Shown: positions 1 to 7,725 of the stretch, in pieces
Numbering within the stretch: position 1 is the stretch's first letter
How the letters are laid out: every line of letters begins with the position of its first letter
Assembly: GCA_016699305.1 (NCBI GenBank)
Contig: CP064970.1
Location: 806,001 to 870,000, forward strand
Length of the DNA stretch: 64,000 nt
Direction of reading: 5' to 3'
Origin: Alphaproteobacteria bacterium
GTDB taxonomy: Bacteria > Pseudomonadota > Alphaproteobacteria > GCA-016699305
Notes under the pieces: generated by a model
What the model saw: the letters and a program-made list of their open reading frames with translations, nothing else
The model's database searches: none
What the model was told of the DNA's origin: nothing
Program-made: the position numbers and the translations under genes

Positions 1-360
1 GCTTCTGGGTGCGGAGGACTTGTTTTTGCAAGGAGTGATGGAGAAATTTTTTCTGCTAGTACCCTTTTCTGCGAAGGGGGCACAATACAAACGAATATTC
101 TTTTCACTGGTGATAACTGTACTGGCTCCCCTTACTCACAGCATGGGGATACACAGCAATATCTTGGGTATTGCTGCACGGGAAGTGCACAATGTTTAAC
201 AAATAAATGCATTGGAAGTGGTGGCAAAAAAAATAATGTAAATCTTAGATCTTACAGAGCTACTAATGGGCTTTGCGCTGCTAACATTACAACTCTGTCT
301 TCGTTGTATTTAGCCGTGCCGATTTGCAGTGATAACGGCACTGCCTGCATCGTGAAATAA
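1..360 (+). CDS. C-terminal part of a cysteine-rich protein of unknown function (5' truncated)
   Basis: The first reading frame is open from base 1 to a TAA at 358-360 and gives 119 residues; the start lies outside the window. I do not recognise a family. The fragment is rich in Cys (about ten, including a CC pair), Gly, Ser, Thr and Asn, which fits a secreted or surface protein held by disulfides. Codon use is unlike the neighbours: many A/T third positions and an AAA-rich stretch near 228-240, in a region of about 60% GC. That suggests a foreign or fast-evolving gene. It is followed by a gene-free stretch with a dispersed repeat. It could be a pilin-like or adhesin tip protein, but no motif proves this. 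Confidence 0.55.
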   Translation, partial: ASGCGGLVFARSDGEIFSASTLFCEGGTIQTNILFTGDNCTGSPYSQHGDTQQYLGYCCTGSAQCLTNKCIGSGGKKNNVNLRSYRATNGLCAANITTLSSLYLAVPICSDNGTACIVK

Positions 361-536
361 CCGACCTTACCGATTTCATTCAGGCCGTACTTTTGTGTTC
401 GGTGTCTCTGTCGCTACCGGCCTCCTCGTTGCCCTGCCGAACTGTCTTTTGACTTTTGCGTTTTAACGGGCCGTGGATGGCCTGAAAGAGGCTGAATCGC
501 AGACTCTTTTCTGAAATCCCGCACCATCGGCCAGGT

Positions 537-623
537 CAGGAGATGGACTCCCGCCTTCGCGGGAGTGACTCACGAGGAGAGAAAGGCGCACAACAAACCA
601 TGCCGCATTCATATAAAAACCAC
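537..623 (+). repeat. Dispersed repeat, copy 1 (contains a CTCCCGC/GCGGGAG hairpin)
   Basis: About 87 nt starting CAGGAGATGGACTCCCGCC and carrying a short perfect hairpin around 548-565. It matches the reverse complement of 41462-41546 at roughly 80% by eye, including the hairpin, a GAGGAGAG stretch and an ATTCATAT/CTTCATAT stretch. Both copies lie between genes. It resembles the small palindromic intergenic repeats common in proteobacteria; no transposase is nearby. Confidence 0.7.
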
Positions 624-772
624 TCTCTCAACTTGGTTTTGTCCGCCATCCACGCTGTCACTGAATCGCGCCGCGTGTCCCGTCTTTGAGCAACCTCGAT
701 ATGGCAAAGAACCGGGGGAATTCTAGCCCGGGATATCATGTCTATTCTCGGGTCGATAACGTCTTAAGGAGC

Positions 773-813
773 AAAAATGGAAGCGGGGCGGCCCCATAAG
801 GACCGCCCCGCTT
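773..813 (-). terminator. Rho-independent terminator of carD
   Basis: AAGCGGGGCGG at 781-791 pairs perfectly with CCGCCCCGCTT at 803-813. On the minus strand the stem runs on into a T-tract (A5 on the plus strand near 773-778). It sits about 40 nt after the carD stop. Confidence 0.85.
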
Positions 814-851
814 CTTTTGCCCAACAGGAGCTTGGGTTAACCGAAAAAAAC

Positions 852-1523
852 TCAGGCGGCCTTCTTGTCGCGCACCAGCGCGGCTTCCAGCTTTTCGGCG
901 GCACGGCCTGTATCGATCTTCTCGACCGCCGCCAGCTCACGCGCCAGGCGTTCCAGCGCCGCCTGATAGATCTGGCGTTCGCTGTAAGACTGTTCGGGCT
1001 GGTCGCTTTGACGATGCAAATCGCGCACGACCTCGGCAATCGACACCGGGTCGCCCGAATTGATCTTGGTTTCGTATTCCTGGGCGCGGCGGCTCCACAT
1101 CACGCGGCGGACGCGCGAACGGCCTTTTAACGTTGCCAAAGCATCGCGGATGCGATCGCGCGAGCTAAGGCGACGCAAACCACACGCTTCGATCTTGTTG
1201 AAGGGCACCTTCAGACGCATACGGTCCTCATCAAAGACGATCGAATAGAATTTGATGCCTTCTATAATCACCGTGCCCTCGACACGGCCAACGCCATGTA
1301 CCGGATACACCACGCTGTCACCTTTGTTAAAGGCTTCGCGTTCCTTTTTCACTTTCAGCTCGACGGGCTTAACCTCAAGCTTAACGACAACGCGCTCAGC
1401 GACCCGTTTAACCGGCGGCTTGGTCGCCACTACGGCTTTCTTGATGGCGGCCTTCGGCTCACTAACGGCCCTGACCTTGACGGTCTTGACTTGTTGCGTC
1501 TTCTTCACCGGCTTTGTTGCCAT
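852..1523 (-). CDS. CarD/CdnL family RNA polymerase-binding regulator
   Basis: A 223-residue protein. After a Lys/Val/Pro-rich basic N-terminal segment of about 65 residues comes the CarD_CdnL_TRCF domain, recognised by its FNKGDSVVYPVHGVG start, which in this family binds the RNA polymerase beta subunit. The helical C-terminal half carries the typical SRDRIRDALATLKGR and RRVMWSRRAQEYE stretches, which in the family contact promoter DNA and stabilise open complexes. The ATG at 1523 was chosen over an upstream in-frame start because GAGGG stands 7 nt before it and the basic tail is typical of alphaproteobacterial members. The gene is monocistronic, with a strong terminator downstream and an AT-rich promoter region upstream. 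Confidence 0.92.
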   Translation of the reverse strand: MATKPVKKTQQVKTVKVRAVSEPKAAIKKAVVATKPPVKRVAERVVVKLEVKPVELKVKKEREAFNKGDSVVYPVHGVGRVEGTVIIEGIKFYSIVFDEDRMRLKVPFNKIEACGLRRLSSRDRIRDALATLKGRSRVRRVMWSRRAQEYETKINSGDPVSIAEVVRDLHRQSDQPEQSYSERQIYQAALERLARELAAVEKIDTGRAAEKLEAALVRDKKAA

Positions 1524-1902
1524 CGAGTTACCCTCATATCTTGCGTTGCGAACACCCCAGCGACCCACTATCTCCAACGGGCGCACCGTCCGACCTCTCA
1601 TGCCGTCATCCGATGTGATCCGTGCGAAGACGGCCCATAGCCCCGATCGCATACCGGAACATCTTTTCCTCTTCCTTGCTTTTTTAGCACAATTTTCACC
1701 AATTTACAATTTATTTATGGTTTTTCCTGTGAAGAACCCCTGAAGATATCGATTTCGATATATATAATTTAAGCACAATATACTTTATATCCATATGATT
1801 ATAATAGACTATTACGGAAATGTTGTTCCGCGCCAGACGAAAGAAGCCGCATTATATAGATGTTGCCTAACGAAACCAGCTTTGCTATGACAGCCGCCGG
1901 TG
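1524..1902. other. AT-rich divergent promoter region between carD and tRNA-Lys
   Basis: About 380 nt without a supportable gene. Positions 1740-1860 are very AT-rich with several TATAAT-like stretches and a short palindrome (ATATCGATTTCGATAT near 1745-1760). The position suggests divergent promoters for carD and tRNA-Lys; no exact -35/-10 pair is claimed. Confidence 0.4.
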
Positions 1903-1978
<76 letters not shown>

Positions 1979-2025
1979 TCGCCTTTAGAATGACAATCGC
2001 AAACCCAGGACGCATTGCGGAGCGG

Positions 2026-3015
2026 TCAATCCCCCCGCACGGCATCGGTGGCGTCCAGCAATGCCGCGCGGATGGCGGGGTCGGAGCTGTGGTGACTGCC
2101 GCCGGGAACCATGATCAGTTTCGATTCTGGCAGTGCATTGTGCAGGTCATAGGCGCTGATGGGCGGCGTGATCATGTCATAGCGGCCCTGCACCAGGGTC
2201 AGCGGGATACCCTGAAGCCGGTTGGCTTCACGCAGCAACAGATCGTCCGGCTGCAAGAAACAGCCATTGACCGTGTAATGCGCGGCCAAAACCGCCGCCG
2301 CCATGGCCTGAGCTTTCTGTTCAGGCGTCAAAGCGAGGCTAGCCGCGCCATCAGCCGCGACATTGGGCGCGTGCGGCAGGCCGACCAACAGACTTTCCCA
2401 CTGATTGCAGACTTCGGCGGCGGCCATGCGCAGTTCCTCGTCCTGACTGGTCAAGCGGCGGTAATAGGCGCGCATCATGTCGCCGCGCTCGTCCTCGGGG
2501 ATAAAATCACGAAAAACCGGCCAATATTCGGGAAAGAAAGGCCGCGCCCCGCCCTGGTAGAACCAGTCGATCTCGTGCCGGCGACCCAAAAAGATGCCGC
2601 GCAGGATCATCGACGTCACGCGCCCAGGGTGACGCTGAGCATAGGCCAGCCCCAACAAACTGCCCCAAGACCCGCCAAAGACCATCCATTTCTCAATGCC
2701 CAGCAGCGTTCTTAGGCGTTCAATATCCTCGACCAAGTGCCAGGTGGTGTTATGGTCCAGCAGCCCCAAAGGCTTACTGCGCCCACACCCGCGTTGATCG
2801 AACAACACGACCCGATAGGTCGATGGATCAAAAAAGCGGCGATGGGCCGGTTTGCATCCGCCGCCCGGGCCGCCATGCAAAAAGACGACCGGCTTTCCTG
2901 ACGGATTGCCGCAAACCTCGTAATACATCTGATGCCCGTCGCCCACATCCAGCATGCCGCTTTGATAGGGATCGATCTCGGGGTACAACTCTGCCTGCGG
3001 GCGATTCTCGGCCAT
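2026..3015 (-). CDS. pip: Prolyl iminopeptidase (alpha/beta hydrolase, S33)
   Basis: A 329-residue enzyme that releases N-terminal proline from peptides. The oxyanion motif HGGPGGG is at residues 47-53, followed by DQRGCGRS and the nucleophile elbow GGSWGS with Ser116. The acid residue lies in GRYDMITPP and the catalytic His in GGSHHSSDP near the C-terminus. Length and order match the proteobacterial proline iminopeptidase family. The ATG at 3015 gives the usual N-terminus (LYPEIDPYQSGMLDVGDGH); longer in-frame starts would add an unrelated 31 residues. It converges on tRNA-Lys and is divergent from the GT9 gene. Confidence 0.95.
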   Translation of the reverse strand: MAENRPQAELYPEIDPYQSGMLDVGDGHQMYYEVCGNPSGKPVVFLHGGPGGGCKPAHRRFFDPSTYRVVLFDQRGCGRSKPLGLLDHNTTWHLVEDIERLRTLLGIEKWMVFGGSWGSLLGLAYAQRHPGRVTSMILRGIFLGRRHEIDWFYQGGARPFFPEYWPVFRDFIPEDERGDMMRAYYRRLTSQDEELRMAAAEVCNQWESLLVGLPHAPNVAADGAASLALTPEQKAQAMAAAVLAAHYTVNGCFLQPDDLLLREANRLQGIPLTLVQGRYDMITPPISAYDLHNALPESKLIMVPGGSHHSSDPAIRAALLDATDAVRGD

Positions 3016-3068
3016 GGTCACGAATCCTGCTAAATTGAGGATAACCTTCTGATGCGGCTCAACTTGAC

Positions 3069-4151
3069 ATGAACAGGCTTTCCAGGCAACGGCACCCCAG
3101 GCAATCACACCGTGACTTTCCGGCCCTGACCGTCCAGGCGCGGCCAGGTATCGGCGATATGGTGTGGTTCCTGCCGGCCTTGCGCGCCGTGGCGCGTGCC
3201 GAAGGGGCCACCGCCCAGCGCCCCATGCCGATCTTGACCAAGATGCCCCTAGGGGCCGCCAGCCTGTTCGAGGAAGACCCGTTTCGCTTTATCCCCATGC
3301 CGCGCCGCTTTTGGGGACGCTCGGCCCCCGCGCGGCTGGCTTGGTGCACGGCGCGTTTTGGCATGATGCGGTCGCTGCAACGCCTGTATGTCATGCATGA
3401 TAGCCCTTGGTATGCTCTGGCAGGGCGATGGGCGGGGGTTCCACAGCGCTTTGGTTTGTTCTCGACCGGGCGACCTCATGCCGCGCTGACCGTGGGCTTG
3501 GCCATGCCCAAGGGCCCTGAGATCGACGAAATGCTTGCCTTGCCCGTGCAGTCGCAAAATCTGGTGCGACGTTTGGGCATACCTATCGACGAATCCGTGC
3601 CGCGTCTGCGGATCAAGCCCGCACGGCGCGAACAGATCGCCCAGAGGCTGGCCGATATGCCCCGGCCATGGATCATTTTCGGCATTGCCGCCAGCGAAGA
3701 CTGGAAAATATGGCCACCCGAACATTTCGCCGCCCTCGCCGACGCCTTGATGCCGCGTCAAGGCACGATCTTTTTGCTCAGCGGTCCCGACGGGGTGGAA
3801 CGGGCCGGTCGGATCAAGGCGCAATCGAGTCATCCGCATCTGGTGGCCATTAATGATTGGGCCTTACCCGACTCGGCGGCCCTGATCGAATCCGCCGATC
3901 TGTTCATCGGCAACGACACGGGACCTGCCAATATCGCCGCCGCCCTAGATCGCCCCAGCTTGGTACTGTTTGGAAAGACTCTTTCCTTCTCAATGCTTTA
4001 TGGTAAGCATGTGCGCTCTTTATACGCGACCGACGCGGATAAAAGCATGGTCAGTATCTCTCCCGCGCATGTATTGGCCGAGCTGGAATCCCTAATTCAC
4101 GGAAAAGGGGCTTTTCTTACGCCGCATTTTGACGCAAACAAGGCAAGATGA
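3069..4151 (+). CDS. Glycosyltransferase family 9 (heptosyltransferase-like)
   Basis: A 360-residue GT-B enzyme of the LPS heptosyltransferase group. The N-terminal Rossmann half begins with ARPGIGDMVWFLPALRAV, matching the family's GDVLLALPAL start. The C-terminal half carries the donor-site motif GNDTGPANIAAALDRPS near residue 278, followed by VLFGKT. Such enzymes add heptose or a related sugar to the LPS core from ADP-activated donors at the inner face of the inner membrane. The exact sugar cannot be read. The gene is followed without a gap by a GT4-type enzyme, so the two probably act on one glycan. Confidence 0.85.
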   Translation: MNRLSRQRHPRQSHRDFPALTVQARPGIGDMVWFLPALRAVARAEGATAQRPMPILTKMPLGAASLFEEDPFRFIPMPRRFWGRSAPARLAWCTARFGMMRSLQRLYVMHDSPWYALAGRWAGVPQRFGLFSTGRPHAALTVGLAMPKGPEIDEMLALPVQSQNLVRRLGIPIDESVPRLRIKPARREQIAQRLADMPRPWIIFGIAASEDWKIWPPEHFAALADALMPRQGTIFLLSGPDGVERAGRIKAQSSHPHLVAINDWALPDSAALIESADLFIGNDTGPANIAAALDRPSLVLFGKTLSFSMLYGKHVRSLYATDADKSMVSISPAHVLAELESLIHGKGAFLTPHFDANKAR

Positions 4152-4176
4152 TGACGTTTCAGGTTACAGTGCTTCC

Positions 4177-5376
4177 ATGTCCTTGGGTCTGACATCCTCC
4201 AAAACGCCGCGCCCGACCACGGTGCTGTTGGCGATGAAGAACCTGCGCGAGGGCGCGTTGACGCGCGCCCTGTTGGATGTCGTGTCCGCCATTCGCAAGG
4301 CGGGCGGGCGGGCCATCGTCGCCTCGCCCGGCGGCGGCCTGGTCCACGAATTGCGCCATGTGGGAGCCATACACGCCACGGTGCCTTTGGACAGCGAACA
4401 TCCCGTGACGGTGTCGCTGAACACCGGACGTTTGGTGGACATCATCCGCGCCAGCCGCGTCGATATCGTGCATGCGTTCAACCGCTCGCCCGCTTGGAGC
4501 GCGATGAAGGCGGCGCGGCGTACGCGTACGCGACTGGTGACCACCGTGCGGGCGTTGCATCCCATTCACAGCGCGTTCGAGCGCGCCTATTGCATGGTCA
4601 TGACCGAAGGGGATGTGATCACGACGCCCTCGCATTGGCTGCGCGACAGCCTGATCAACGAATATGGCCTGGACGCGACGCGGGTGATGGTGGTGCCGCA
4701 TGGCGTGTCGATGGATTCCTACGATCCCGAGCGCGTCGGCCATACCCGCCCGGCGCAATTGGCCGAATCCTGGATGTTGCCCGAAGAATGCGCGGTGATC
4801 CTGCTGCCCGGCTCGCTCGATCGCAGCCGGGGCCATGCCGTGCTGTTGCGCGCCATGGCGCGGCTGAAGCGGCGCGATATGGTGGCCGTGTTCCCCGGCG
4901 CGGACCAAGGCGACGACGACGCCTATCGCGACGAAATCCGTTTCCTGATCGCCCGTTTTGGCCTAGAAGGCCGCGTGCTGATGCCGCCAGAAACACCCTA
5001 CCGCGCGGCGGCCTTATGGTTGGCCAGCGTGGTGGTGTCCCCCGCGATCGAGCCGGAAGGCTTCAACCCCGCGATCATCGAGGCCCAGGCGATGGGACGT
5101 CCCGTGGTGCTGTCGCATCACGGCGCTTCGGCCGAATTGGTCCGCGCGGGCGAGACCGCCTGGCTGGTGCCGCCCAATAATTCCGCCGCCCTGGCCGCCG
5201 CCTTGCAAGAAACATTGGCATTATCCGCATCCGAGCGCCTAGCTCTGGCCGAGCGCACCCGCGCCTTCGTCAGCCATACCTATAGCCGTGAACGCATGTG
5301 CGCCAGTCTGCTGACCGTTTATGACGCCCTGCTGCAAAACCAAGCCCGCGCGCCATTGCCTCTGCGAGCGGCTTAG
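4177..5376 (+). CDS. Glycosyltransferase family 4 (GT-B fold)
   Basis: About 399 residues from ATG 4177; an in-frame TTG at 4129 overlapping the GT9 gene is an alternative. The N-terminal domain starts VLLAMKNLREGALTRALLD, with the Gly-rich acceptor region SPGGGLVHELRHVGA. The C-terminal nucleotide-sugar domain has VILLPGSLDRSRGHAVLLRAM, then the family EX7E motif in EPEGFNPAIIEAQAMGRPVV, and GETAWLVPPNNSAALA. Related enzymes work in LPS or capsule assembly. The close spacing after the GT9 gene suggests one transcript. Neither start has a clear ribosome binding site. Confidence 0.85.
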   Translation: MSLGLTSSKTPRPTTVLLAMKNLREGALTRALLDVVSAIRKAGGRAIVASPGGGLVHELRHVGAIHATVPLDSEHPVTVSLNTGRLVDIIRASRVDIVHAFNRSPAWSAMKAARRTRTRLVTTVRALHPIHSAFERAYCMVMTEGDVITTPSHWLRDSLINEYGLDATRVMVVPHGVSMDSYDPERVGHTRPAQLAESWMLPEECAVILLPGSLDRSRGHAVLLRAMARLKRRDMVAVFPGADQGDDDAYRDEIRFLIARFGLEGRVLMPPETPYRAAALWLASVVVSPAIEPEGFNPAIIEAQAMGRPVVLSHHGASAELVRAGETAWLVPPNNSAALAAALQETLALSASERLALAERTRAFVSHTYSRERMCASLLTVYDALLQNQARAPLPLRAA

Positions 5377-5786
5377 AGGAAAACCGCATCCTCCATTTCG
5401 GACGAAAGACTTTTCTTTTATTGCAATCCGCACCGCACAATCACGCGGAAGCTTGAACATATCGGCGGGATATGACTTGTCTCCATCAGGCATGTGGCAC
5501 GAGATTGAGACCAAGGCCCGTTCTTGCCCCGAGCTTTCCGCTATTTTGTCGGACTGATTGCAGGGCACGCAGTTTGATCTTCGTAAAATGATCCCTATGC
5601 AGTTACGCGATATTGGGTTTGTCGATGAACACACATGGAATGTCATGCGGCCTGTACGGCAGCGCCGGATTCGATGTATTCCTCCCATATCTTGGCGCTG
5701 CAGATGGGGGAGCGGATATTGGGATTTTGTATTGTCATATGGTAGCTTTTGCTAAGCTGCGCGTAGCAGAAAAAACGGGGGAATAA
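5377..5786. other. Gene-free stretch before the NUDIX gene
   Basis: About 410 nt with only short, low-quality frames. A frame at 5558-5755 reads somewhat protein-like at first (LRDIGFVDEHTWNVMR) but has no recognisable family and degrades, so it may be a gene remnant. No RNA gene or clear terminator is seen. Confidence 0.35.
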
Positions 5787-6299
5787 ATGACAGAGCCTAC
5801 AGAATTCTATGACGATTATGGTCGTGCTACGACGGTGACCGATCCGGCGCTGATCCAAAAATTTGATACCGTGCATGTCCTATGTCACAGCCAAGGGCAT
5901 TGGCTGCTTAGCGTAATGGGCATGCTGCCCGATGTGCCTGAGTTTCCCGGTGGACGTGCCAATCCTGAAGAGAGCTTTGGGGCGAATCTACACCGTGAGT
6001 TTCTGGAAGAAACCGGCCTTACCCTGCCGCCAGACATCGAACGCCATGTGCGGCGGCGGCATCATCAAGTCGCGCCCTTTCACGCACGGATGGGGGGTAA
6101 GTTCTTTTTGTTGAACCAGACCTATGTGCTGATCGATTTGCCTGAGAACTTACGCGAACACGGCCCCGACCATCGTCTGGAATGGTCCGGTTCCGAGGAG
6201 AACCGCTTGGTCTGGATGCCGGATGCCCAAATGTCGGGCATCACCTTGCGCCACGAGCATGGATTGGCTTGGAAAGCGTTGCGCGCGGTAGAAGAATGA
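5787..6299 (+). CDS. NUDIX hydrolase
   Basis: A 170-residue protein with an intact Nudix box spanning residues 56-78: Gly, five residues, Glu, seven residues, then REFLEETGL. This loop binds the metal and hydrolyses a diphosphate bond in a nucleoside-diphosphate derivative. The substrate cannot be told. The ATG at 5787 follows GGGGGA at a good distance. The stop overlaps the ATG of a downstream decayed gene resembling nucleoside deoxyribosyltransferases (ATGA at 6296-6299), so the two were probably co-translated, which fits a role with nucleotides. Confidence 0.9.
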   Translation: MTEPTEFYDDYGRATTVTDPALIQKFDTVHVLCHSQGHWLLSVMGMLPDVPEFPGGRANPEESFGANLHREFLEETGLTLPPDIERHVRRRHHQVAPFHARMGGKFFLLNQTYVLIDLPENLREHGPDHRLEWSGSEENRLVWMPDAQMSGITLRHEHGLAWKALRAVEE

Positions 6300-6754
6300 G
6301 CCACATGAACCCTCGTATTTTTATGGCTTCTCGCTTTTATCATGCGCCGGTTTGGCGAGCTTAGCGCGCGGCCGGGGTGCCTATTTGTGCCGATTGGATC
6401 GATCACATTGATCTGGACAGCCTCCCCAAAGAGCCTGACTAGGAACAGGGGTTGGCGCAGGAATGGGCGCAAAAAGCCAGGGAAATTCACGATTCAGATG
6501 GGTTTATTCTGTACTGTCAGCCCGGTGAAGTCCTACGTGGGGCCTTGGTCGAGGCGGGGATGGCCATGGCTTTTCAAAAGCGAATTGCCTGTGTCGGGTC
6601 TTGTGACGCAACTCTGGGCGGGCCAACACAGGCCACATATACCTACAGCCCGTTATGGGTGGCCTTTGATAGCTTGAAAGACGCCTTTCTAAGCTTTGGC
6701 ATCACCTTGCCCCAAGGCTTACCTATCCCCGAACAGACCCGCTTGACCGCTTAG
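6296..6754 (+). pseudogene. Nucleoside 2-deoxyribosyltransferase-like gene broken by two in-frame TAG codons
   Basis: One frame from ATG 6296 to the TAG at 6752 reads as a coherent protein of about 152 codons but is cut by TAG at 6362-6364 and TAG at 6440-6442. The pieces are MSHMNPRIFMASRFYHAPVW, then AAGVPICADWIDHIDLDSLP, then a 104-residue piece with DGFILYCQPGEVLRGALVEA and GMAMAFQKRIACVG. The layout (IFMAS start, central ADAVV-like strand, Leu-Arg-Gly-Ala helix) resembles nucleoside 2-deoxyribosyltransferases and related short Rossmann enzymes; this is a fold-level guess. Coding character persists across both stops. Neighbouring genes use TAG as a normal stop (for example gatA), so decay is likelier than recoding. 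A TTG at 6452 could start only the last piece. Confidence 0.6.
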
Positions 6755-6861
6755 TTTCCCATCTTGATCATTGCGAAAGCTAGGCTATACTGTGCCTAAT
6801 CTCTTGCGCCAAAAGGCGTGGGGGATGTGTGTTTGCGTCTTCATGGCAGGGAGTAACGACC

Positions 6862-7422
6862 ATCCAAAAATTTAATGGCCCTGCGTCGGGTGCCCACGAT
6901 GGCCCGCGCATCAATGGTCAAATCACGGCGCGTCAGGTGCGGTTAATTGACGCCAGCGGTGTGACACGGGGGATCGTCGCGTTGCGCGATGCCCAATTGG
7001 TTGCCGAACAGGCGGGTTTGGATCTGGTGGAGATCGCCGGCACGTCGGAGCCGCCTGTGTGTAAGGTCATGGATTATGGCAAGTTCCGCTTTGCCGAGCA
7101 AAAAAAGGCGTCCGAGGCCCGTCGCCGGCAGAAGGTGATGGAGATCAAGGAAATACGCTTGCGACCCATGATCGACGACAATGATTTTGGCATTAAGATC
7201 AATCAGGCGCGGCGTTTCTTGCAAGATGGCGACAAAGTCAAGGTGACCTTGCGTTTCCGTGGCCGCGAAATGTCGCATCAAGAATTGGGCGGCCAAGTGC
7301 TGGCCCGTGTGCGCGAGTCCCTGGCGGATGTCGGCAAGATCGAGATGATGCCCAAATTCGAGGGCCGTCAGATGGTCATGGTGATGACCCCGCAGCAACA
7401 GCAAGCGCCACAAAAGGCCTAA
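6862..7422 (+). CDS. infC: Translation initiation factor IF-3, probable AUC start
   Basis: IF-3 binds the 30S subunit and checks start-codon pairing. The family signature GPRINGQITARQVRLID opens the N-domain, DLVEIAGTSEPPVCKVMDYG ends it, and the C-domain shows KEIRLRPMIDDNDFGIKINQ. There is no ATG near the N-terminus. An in-frame ATC at 6862 has a perfect AGGGAG (6848-6853) 8 nt upstream and gives 186 residues. A GTG at 6829 would give 197. Many bacteria start infC with a rare codon (AUU in E. coli), which lets IF-3 repress itself, so I favour the ATC. rpmI and rplT, often next to infC, do not follow. Confidence 0.93.
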   Translation: MQKFNGPASGAHDGPRINGQITARQVRLIDASGVTRGIVALRDAQLVAEQAGLDLVEIAGTSEPPVCKVMDYGKFRFAEQKKASEARRRQKVMEIKEIRLRPMIDDNDFGIKINQARRFLQDGDKVKVTLRFRGREMSHQELGGQVLARVRESLADVGKIEMMPKFEGRQMVMVMTPQQQQAPQKA

Positions 7423-7428
7423 GCACAT

Positions 7429-7456
7429 ACGGCCTGTTGACAGGCCGTTCGTTTGT
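7429..7456 (+). terminator. Probable infC terminator
   Basis: ACGGCCTG pairs with CAGGCCGT around a TTGA loop, followed by a T-rich stretch (TCGTTTG), 7 nt after the infC stop. Confidence 0.7.
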
Positions 7457-7474
7457 AGGATTGATGCGCTCGCC

Positions 7475-7509
7475 ATGGATGGTGCCTTCTTAGAAGAGGC
7501 ATCATCCAT
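7475..7509. other. Hairpin downstream of infC
   Basis: ATGGATGGTGCCT pairs with AGGCATCATCCAT with a single G-T pair, leaving a 9-nt loop that can extend the stem. A short TTAT follows. It could be a second terminator or a processing site. Confidence 0.45.
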
Positions 7510-7683
7510 TTATAGTAAATTCAATAAAAATGGGATGAGCACTTTATTGAGCACTTTATCAAGGCCACCGTTTTCCACGATTTGCTGAATACACGCTGAT
7601 GATAAGGCTTACATCTGGAAATGGGCGATGGGGTTCTTAGAAGTGCCCTCGAACGATGGATCAAAGCTCGACAATCCGCCGCC

Positions 7684-7702
7684 TTGCGGCAAGAAGCCGC
7701 AA
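7684..7702 (-). terminator. Possible terminator of the phosphohexomutase gene
   Basis: TTGCGGC and GCCGCAA form a 7-bp stem around AAGAA, 23 nt after the stop on the minus strand. There is no T-tract, so this is tentative. Confidence 0.3.
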
Positions 7703-7725
7703 CACACCCCCCATGCTACCCACTT

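Larger units (their letters stand above)
361..851. other. Gene-free stretch between the cysteine-rich gene and carD
   Basis: No convincing reading frame is seen. The stretch holds one copy of a dispersed repeat (537-623) and the carD terminator (773-813). The remainder shows nothing I can name. Confidence 0.5.
7423..7725. other. Intergenic region between infC and the phosphohexomutase gene
   Basis: About 300 nt holding the infC terminator (7429-7456) and two further hairpins (7475-7509 and 7684-7702). No gene is seen. Confidence 0.5.

Noticed and set aside
1252..1743. 163-codon plus-strand frame over the carD start region
   Set aside because: Shadow of carD and its leader; Thr/Leu-rich without motif.
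5239..5688. 149-codon minus-strand frame after the GT4 gene
   Set aside because: Half of it is the shadow of the GT4 gene, with no binding site or family likeness.
5558..5755. 65-codon plus-strand frame MQGTQFDLRKM
   Set aside because: Begins protein-like but has no family, no ribosome binding site and ends in odd sequence; at most a remnant.
6362..6442. TAG recoding (pyrrolysine or amber suppression) in the NUDIX partner gene
   Set aside because: Several nearby genes end with TAG as an ordinary stop, and no suppressor genes are seen in the window; decay is simpler. Kept only as something to check.
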